Positions 60,203 to 64,000 of a stretch of DNA of 64,000 nucleotides are shown here, piece after piece. The DNA is taken from NCBI GenBank assembly GCA_016794585.1, contig JAEUJM010000032.1:186001-250000 (forward strand), written 5' to 3'. Positions within the stretch are counted from its first letter, which is position 1; each line of letters begins with the position of its first letter. The position numbers were made by a program, and so were the translations under genes. The stretch comes from Acidimicrobiales bacterium. GTDB taxonomy: Bacteria; Actinomycetota; Acidimicrobiia; Acidimicrobiales; DATDAH01. A model generated the notes under the pieces. The model worked only from the letters and a program-made list of their open reading frames with translations, had not been told where the DNA came from and did not search any database.

Positions 60203-60622
60203 ATGAGCGCTCGTCGCAGGTCCGGCCGCGGCAAGGGCGGCGGCGGCAACGCCGGCAACCCCAACGGCGGCGGCGCTCCCTCGGGCGGTGGCGGTGGCGG
60301 GAAGGCCAAGGCCAAGGCCAAGAAGGCGGTCGACTTCTGGGAGGTGCCCGGCACGGCGCCGGCCGACCTCGCCGCCGCGGTGCACGTGCCCGACGACCCC
60401 ACCGTGCTGGTGCGCTCGCTGGGGACTCCGTCGCTCCCCGGCCAGGGCGCCAACGCGGAGCACTACTTCACCGCGGTCTACGACAAGGCCTCCCACGTGG
60501 CCTACGCGCTGGCGGTCGCCAACGGCCTGCTGGCCGACGAAGGCGACCCCGTCGACGCGTCGAACGGCGACGCCGATGCGGCAGAGGCGAGCCCTTCGGA
60601 CGAAGCGGTCGCCGACGCCTGA
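60203..60622 (+). CDS. Small Gly/Lys-rich protein downstream of the SNF2 helicase
   Basis: The 139-residue protein has a low-complexity N-terminus (RRRSGRGKGGGGNAGNPNGG, then GGGGGKAKAKAKKAV), which is strongly basic and suited to nucleic-acid contact. A compact domain follows: DFWEVPGTAPADLAAAVHVPDDPTVLVRSLGTP and AEHYFTAVYDKASHVAYALAVANGLL. An acidic tail ends the protein. I recognise no family. The position suggests an accessory subunit of the helicase. GGAGCGGGAAAC precedes ATG 60203. Confidence 0.65.
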   Translation: MSARRRSGRGKGGGGNAGNPNGGGAPSGGGGGGKAKAKAKKAVDFWEVPGTAPADLAAAVHVPDDPTVLVRSLGTPSLPGQGANAEHYFTAVYDKASHVAYALAVANGLLADEGDPVDASNGDADAAEASPSDEAVADA

Positions 60623-60790
60623 GGCGAGCTCAGAGGCCGTGCTCGGGCCGAGTCCGCTCGGCGCGGGGAGCACATGGCGGAGGCAATTTCCGTTCGGCGG
60701 GAACTCTTTGGCCTTCTCAGGCGCCTACTTGGTGAAGCAACCCTCTCCGCCACTGGTGTCGGTCATCGGATCGGCGGGGTGACGAAGGCG

Positions 60791-60839
60791 CCGGCTCGGC
60801 CGGGGACGTGTCGGTCAACACCCCCCACGGCCGAGCCGG
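60791..60839 (-). terminator. Long-loop hairpin after the minus-strand lipoprotein gene
   Basis: CCGGCTCGGCCG and CGGCCGAGCCGG pair perfectly around a 25-nt loop, starting 23 bp past the lipoprotein stop at 60862. It may terminate both converging transcripts. Confidence 0.5.
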
Positions 60840-60861
60840 TGGCCCTCGACGTCGTCGAGCG

Positions 60862-61560
60862 TCAGCCGCAGGTGCCGGTGATGCTGGTCTCGATCGACTC
60901 GGGATCGAGGCCGAGCTCGTCCTGCAACTGCGCCTCGGTGGCGCCAGCGGCGACGTCGATGGTGAACTCGTACTCGCCGCCTCCGAGGTCCGCGGCCGTC
61001 GCGATGTCACTGAAGGGCCCGAAGACCAGCTCGACCTCGGTTGGGAACGTGCCGTCCGTGCACTCGCCCGAGACCGAGATCACGGCGGACTCGCCGGCGA
61101 TCTGGATCGAGCCATAGGTGAAGGTCGCCTCGCCGCCGCCGGCCGGGGTGGTGTCGTCGGTCGCGAGCAGCTCCGAACAGGTCTCGAACACGGGGGTCAG
61201 CGCCTCGGACGGCTCGGGCTCGGGAGCGGAGGGCTCGCCGGTCTGGTCGTCGAACGAGGTGACGTAGGCCGCCAAGTCGTCACCGAACTGGCGGACGTCC
61301 TCTTGGAGATCCTCGGGGAAGAGCGCAACCGTCTCCTCCAGAGCGGCTGCGTCCTCGGGAACCGAGCCGACGGCCTCGCACTGCTCGACCGTGGGCTCGA
61401 ACCCACCGTCGTCACCACCGCTGTCGTCCGAAGCTTCGGTGGCGGTGGTGCCCTCGCCCGCCGACTCGGTGCCGCCGTCGTCGCTCGAGCAGGCGCTGAG
61501 GCCGACAGCGAGCAGGAGGAGCAGGGTCGCGGCGAATCGCCGGGTGACGGAGGCAGACAT
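60862..61560 (-). CDS. Lipoprotein under the shared element
   Basis: The 232-residue protein has signal peptide RRFAATLLLLLAVGLSAC with lipobox LSAC, then an Asp/Glu/Ser/Thr-rich linker. A globular part contains Cys pairs (VEQCEAVG, FETCSEL, SGECTDG, TGTCG) and ends in a beta-rich domain (EATFTYGSIQIAGESAVISVSGEC ... YEFTIDVAAGATEAQL). I recognise no family. ATG 61560 has no ribosome site but lies 32 bp from the shared promoter element, as in the other minus-strand members. It is divergent from a QNDG-family gene, the two elements facing away from each other. Confidence 0.75.
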   Translation of the reverse strand: MSASVTRRFAATLLLLLAVGLSACSSDDGGTESAGEGTTATEASDDSGGDDGGFEPTVEQCEAVGSVPEDAAALEETVALFPEDLQEDVRQFGDDLAAYVTSFDDQTGEPSAPEPEPSEALTPVFETCSELLATDDTTPAGGGEATFTYGSIQIAGESAVISVSGECTDGTFPTEVELVFGPFSDIATAADLGGGEYEFTIDVAAGATEAQLQDELGLDPESIETSITGTCG

Positions 61561-61592
61561 GGCGCCGACTGTTTCACGGTGTCGAAGGCTCC

Positions 61593-61612
61593 GATACCGC
61601 AATGTGGGCCAA
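61593..61612 (-). promoter_or_regulatory. TTGGCCC-ATTGCGGTATC element, copy D
   Basis: On the minus strand it reads TTGGCCCACATTGCGGTATC, ending 32 bp before ATG 61560. With copy E it forms a 47-bp inverted repeat. Confidence 0.82.
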
Positions 61613-61619
61613 ACCTGAT

Positions 61620-61639
61620 TTGGCCCAGATTGCGGTATC
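61620..61639 (+). promoter_or_regulatory. TTGGCCC-ATTGCGGTATC element, copy E
   Basis: On the plus strand it reads TTGGCCCAGATTGCGGTATC and ends 54 bp before GTG 61694, a longer leader than the other copies. The leader includes GAGGAGGA, a strong ribosome site that the others lack. Confidence 0.8.
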
Positions 61640-61693
61640 GCCGAGCCAGGTCTCCACCGATGATGAAGCGCTCATCCATCGAGGAGGAACATC

Positions 61694-62260
61694 GTGCCCA
61701 ACGGAACATCTCGGCGGCACCTGCCGCGGGTGGTGGTGACGGGTGCGCTGGTGGCACTGTTGCTCGCCATCGGTGCGGCGCCGGCCACGGCGGAGGGGGA
61801 GGGAGTCGACCCCTTCCCGCTCCCCGAGCAGCCCGATGCTCTCGTCAGCAAGAACAACAGGACCTATGCCGGCGATGGCGTCTACAACACCACGGGCGCC
61901 GGCCAGACGATGAGCCGCAACGCCGCCCGGGGCACCACGGTCCGCTTCTACCTCCGGACGCAGAACGACGGCGACGAAACAATCGACGTGAGCTTCCGAG
62001 GCTGCGCCGGGAACAGCAGCTTCAAGGTCACCTACTTCGGCGTCACCCCGATCCTGATCGACTACACCCCCCAGGTCGTCGCTGGTTTCACCGGCTTTGT
62101 GTATCCCGGTCCCGTCGGCCCGGACTGGGTGGTCGAGGTGAAGGTGAAGCGGACGGCGCCCGCCGGCGCCACGTTGAACTGCAAGTTCAAGCTGAGCACC
62201 ACCGATGAGAGCCTCACCACCCGGCGCGACACGGTCCAGATGACCGTGCGCCGCAGCTGA
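61694..62260 (+). CDS. Secreted QNDG-family protein 3
   Basis: The 188-residue protein has signal peptide LPRVVVTGALVALLLAIGAAPATAE. The mature protein is the clearest copy of the family domain: PDALVSKNNRTYAGDGVYNTTGAGQTMSR, RGTTVRFYLRTQNDGDETIDVSFRGCAG, FKVTYFGVTPILIDYTPQVVAG, VEVKVKRTAPAGATLNCKFKLST, RRDTVQMTVRRS. Cys residues around 100 and 165 may pair. It is about 10 kb from its paralogues but linked to them by the same promoter element. GTG 61694 lies after GAGGAGGAAC. A strong terminator follows. Confidence 0.78.
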   Translation: MPNGTSRRHLPRVVVTGALVALLLAIGAAPATAEGEGVDPFPLPEQPDALVSKNNRTYAGDGVYNTTGAGQTMSRNAARGTTVRFYLRTQNDGDETIDVSFRGCAGNSSFKVTYFGVTPILIDYTPQVVAGFTGFVYPGPVGPDWVVEVKVKRTAPAGATLNCKFKLSTTDESLTTRRDTVQMTVRRS

Positions 62261-62294
62261 CCGCGGCGGCCGTCCCCCCGGCTGCTGTGGGCGC

Positions 62295-62332
62295 GGGGCG
62301 GTGGCGATCAGGGATCCGATCGCCACCGCCCC
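62295..62332. terminator. Perfect 15-bp hairpin between convergent genes
   Basis: GGGGCGGTGGCGATC and GATCGCCACCGCCCC flank loop AGGGATCC, 35 bp after the stop of the secreted protein and 57 bp before the stop of the facing minus-strand gene. It is likely bidirectional. Confidence 0.7.
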
Positions 62333-62388
62333 GACGCCGGGCCGTGCGACCAGGGGAGCGGCCGTCACGACGATCGGGTCGGTGCGGG

Positions 62389-62655
62389 TTACGCCACCAC
62401 CACGAACTCGGGGGAGGCGTCGGTCGTCGCCACCCGGCGCCGGCCGGTGAGGGCCCGGGCCACGACGGCGAAGGCCCGCTCGCGCACCACGTCGGAGGCG
62501 GCGGGGTCGAGCAGGACCGAGGCGGCACCGGGCTGGACGCCGACGGCGACGGCTCGGGCGCCGAGGGCGGCGAGCTCGCGGCGGTGGGAGGCCACCCCGT
62601 CACGGGCGACGAGGTGGGTGAACTCGGAGGTGGGGATGCGCTCGTGACTGGTCAT
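62389..62655 (-). CDS. Small hypothetical protein divergent from a LysR regulator
   Basis: The 88-residue protein from ATG 62655 contains FTHLVARDGVASHRRELAALGARAVAVGVQPGAASVLLDPAASDVVRERAFAVVARAL in order, ending FVVVA. It has no signal or membrane segment and I recognise no family. It shares the 60-bp AT-richer intergenic region with a divergent LysR gene, the usual layout of a LysR regulator and its target, so it may be controlled by it. Confidence 0.55.
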   Translation of the reverse strand: MTSHERIPTSEFTHLVARDGVASHRRELAALGARAVAVGVQPGAASVLLDPAASDVVRERAFAVVARALTGRRRVATTDASPEFVVVA

Positions 62656-62715
62656 GGGATGACCGTACGATGGGTGTTCCATTAGGTCCAACGATCATCT
62701 ATCATCGAGTTCATC

Positions 62716-63690
62716 ATGAGCGCTAATGATCCCACGGGCACTCCCACACCCGTCGCCGAGGTCCTCGGCCAGGTCGAGTTGCGCCACCTGGTGGCGCTGC
62801 GGGCGGTCGCCGCCGAGCGTTCCTTCGGGCGGGCCGCCACCCGGCTCGGATACACCCAGTCGGCCATCAGCCAGCAGATCGCCGCCCTCGAACGTGCCGT
62901 GGGCGAGGTGCTCTTCGAGCGTCCGGGCGGCCCCAAGCCGGTGGCGCTCACTCCCGCGGGCGTGCTGTTGCTCGCGCACGCGGAGGCCATCCTCGACCGG
63001 GTCGCCGCAGCCGAGGCCGATCTCGCCGCCTACCGGGCGGGCCGCGTGGGCCACCTCACCATCGGCACCTTCCAGAGCGTGTCGGTCGAGCTGTTGCCGC
63101 CCCTCCTCACCCGCCTGCGTCACGAGCGACCCGACATCACCGTGAGCCTGGTCGAGGAGGACGAGCAGGCCAACCTGCTGCGGGCGCTCACGGCCGGCGA
63201 GCTCGACCTCAGCTTCGTGGTGGCACCCGTGGACGACGGCCCGTATGACTTCATCGCCCTGGCCGACGATCCGTTCGTGGTCATCAGCTCGGCCGACGAG
63301 CCCCTCACGCCCGACGGCGTGCCGGTGCCGGCCGACGTGCTCGACGGCCTGCCCCTCATCGGCCAGTCGCTCACCGCGTGTCAGATCCTGATCGAGGACG
63401 GCATGCGCCAAGTCGGCGCCGAGCCGAACGTGGTGTTCCGCACCACCGACAACAGCGCGGTGCAGGCGATGGTGCGCTCGGGCATGGCGCATGCGGTCAC
63501 GGCCCGTCTCGCCATCGACCCGACCGATCCGGGCATCGTGGTGCGCCGGGTGGACCCGCCCATCCCCGATCGGACCATCGGGCTGGCCGTGCCCCACCGG
63601 CACCGGTCGCCGGCGGTCGACGTCGTCGTCGACCTCGCCCGCGACGTCTGCGCCGACGTCATGGTCTCGCACGCACCCCTGCCCGCCTGA
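62716..63690 (+). CDS. LysR-family transcriptional regulator
   Basis: The 324-residue protein has an N-terminal winged HTH (LRHLVALRAVAAERSFGRAATRLGYTQSAISQQIAALERAVGEVLFER, residues about 22-70) and a PBP-like effector domain (LTIGTFQSVSVELLPPLLTRLRHERPDI, DLSFVVAPVDDGPYDF, VRSGMAHAVTARLA). The effector is unknown. ATG 62716 follows AT-rich repeats ATCATCTATCATCGAGTTCATC, which probably include its own binding site. A 16-bp palindrome lies 44 bp past the stop. Confidence 0.9.
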   Translation: MSANDPTGTPTPVAEVLGQVELRHLVALRAVAAERSFGRAATRLGYTQSAISQQIAALERAVGEVLFERPGGPKPVALTPAGVLLLAHAEAILDRVAAAEADLAAYRAGRVGHLTIGTFQSVSVELLPPLLTRLRHERPDITVSLVEEDEQANLLRALTAGELDLSFVVAPVDDGPYDFIALADDPFVVISSADEPLTPDGVPVPADVLDGLPLIGQSLTACQILIEDGMRQVGAEPNVVFRTTDNSAVQAMVRSGMAHAVTARLAIDPTDPGIVVRRVDPPIPDRTIGLAVPHRHRSPAVDVVVDLARDVCADVMVSHAPLPA

Positions 63691-63734
63691 GCGGACCGCC
63701 TCACCTCGGCCCGATGCGCTCCGCGCGCGGCCGG

Positions 63735-63750
63735 TGACCGCGCGCGGTCA
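63735..63750. promoter_or_regulatory. 16-bp perfect palindrome downstream of the LysR gene
   Basis: TGACCGCGCGCGGTCA is self-complementary. It lies between the LysR stop and the next plus-strand gene and may be a terminator hairpin or an operator for the latter. Confidence 0.4.
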
Positions 63751-63803
63751 TGGCTGGGTAAGGAAGGAGGCGTACCCCTCCCCGAGCACAGCGAGGCAAC
63801 CCC

Positions 63804-64000
63804 ATGACCTTCGGCGTGAGCATCTTCCTCGGCGCACTCGGCGCCATCCTGCGCTACGCAGTGGCCGACAGCGTCGACGGCGTCGACCTGGCGACCATCG
63901 GCCTCATCTTGATGATCGCCGGCGGCATCGGCCTGGTCGTCGCCTTCGTCCAGGTGGCGATGCGGCGCCGGCACTACGTGGTGGACCAGCGTCCGGTCGT
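63804..64000 (+). CDS. DUF6458-like small membrane protein (partial, runs off the window)
   Basis: The visible 65 residues contain two transmembrane helices (VSIFLGALGAILRYAVA and LATIGLILMIAGGIGLVVAFVQVAM) followed by a basic, cytoplasm-like segment RRRHYVVDQR. The pattern SIFLGALGAIL, then VDLATIGLILMIAGG, is that of the small actinobacterial DUF6458 family, of unknown function. ATG 63804 is used; AAGGAAGGAGG lies further upstream than ideal. The C-terminus is outside the window. Confidence 0.7.
   Translation, partial: MTFGVSIFLGALGAILRYAVADSVDGVDLATIGLILMIAGGIGLVVAFVQVAMRRRHYVVDQRPV

Noticed and set aside
60600-60861. A further small gene between the SNF2 partner and the lipoprotein gene
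   Set aside because: The frames present have no convincing start or protein-like composition; the stretch holds a hairpin and otherwise nothing I can support.
49471-61639. Reading the TTGGCCC-ATTGC element as a sigma-54 promoter
   Set aside because: The GG and GC dinucleotides are 10 bp apart instead of the required 12, and the canonical TGGCAC box is not matched; no bacterial enhancer-binding protein is encoded nearby.
48046-62260. Contact-dependent inhibition or type VII secretion effectors
   Set aside because: No toxin domains, WXG motifs, EccC-like ATPase or immunity-gene pattern are seen; ordinary Sec signals explain export.

Overview
The window is a 64 kb piece of a very GC-rich actinobacterial chromosome. 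The rpsF-ssb-rpsR-rplI-dnaB block, paired CrcB channels, an Rpf-type muralytic protein, an F420-type luciferase-like oxidoreductase, VapBC modules and frequent GTG starts all fit Actinobacteria. The mixture resembles Acidimicrobiia (Iamia/Ilumatobacter relatives), but that placement is inference without a database search. There is no sign of an integrated phage, transposase or CRISPR array.

Layout. 0.1-6.5 kb: FAD oxidoreductase, multi-PAS GGDEF-EAL c-di-GMP enzyme, orphan NuoF-like diaphorase. 6.5-12.5 kb (minus strand): MoaD-like and BNR-repeat pair, secreted metallophosphoesterase, and a two-component system beside a secreted tandem-repeat protein with matching candidate operators. 12.6-23.3 kb: crcB pair, lipoprotein, Gfo/Idh oxidoreductase, a nucleoside hydrolase-ribokinase-LLM oxidoreductase run, methyltransferase, nitronate monooxygenase-like enzyme, TrmA-family RNA methyltransferase and an Rpf-like protein. 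23.6-24.7 kb: tRNA-Ser(GCT), a gene remnant and a toxin-antitoxin pair. 24.9-29.7 kb: ribosomal/replication operon with a mini-intein in dnaB.

29.8-48.0 kb is a biosynthetic locus. A first megasynthase (two TIM-barrel ER-like regions, KS, AT, ACP, KR) and a second (KS, AT, DH, PPTase) together carry the domain set of PUFA, enediyne and heterocyst-glycolipid type iterative synthases. A free ACP, two alpha/beta hydrolases, a family 1 glycosyltransferase and a membrane-anchored methyltransferase follow. The likely product is a glycosylated polyketide or fatty acyl lipid. Several long palindromes sit between and inside these genes.

48.0-62.3 kb is rich in secreted proteins. Four share a C-terminal or whole-length domain that I do not recognise (hallmarks YNTTGxGQ, RGTTVRF, QNDGD). 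Five promoters in this region carry the same 19-20 bp element, TTGGCCCANATTGCGGTATC. In four of the five it lies exactly 32-33 bp before the start codon. Two regulators, a tandem-HTH LuxR-like protein and a large SARP/AfsR-type ATPase, are divergently encoded in the middle. This looks like a small uncharacterised regulon of exported proteins and is the best candidate for a new system here. A SNF2-family helicase with a small Gly-rich partner, a LysR regulator and the start of a DUF6458-like membrane protein complete the window.
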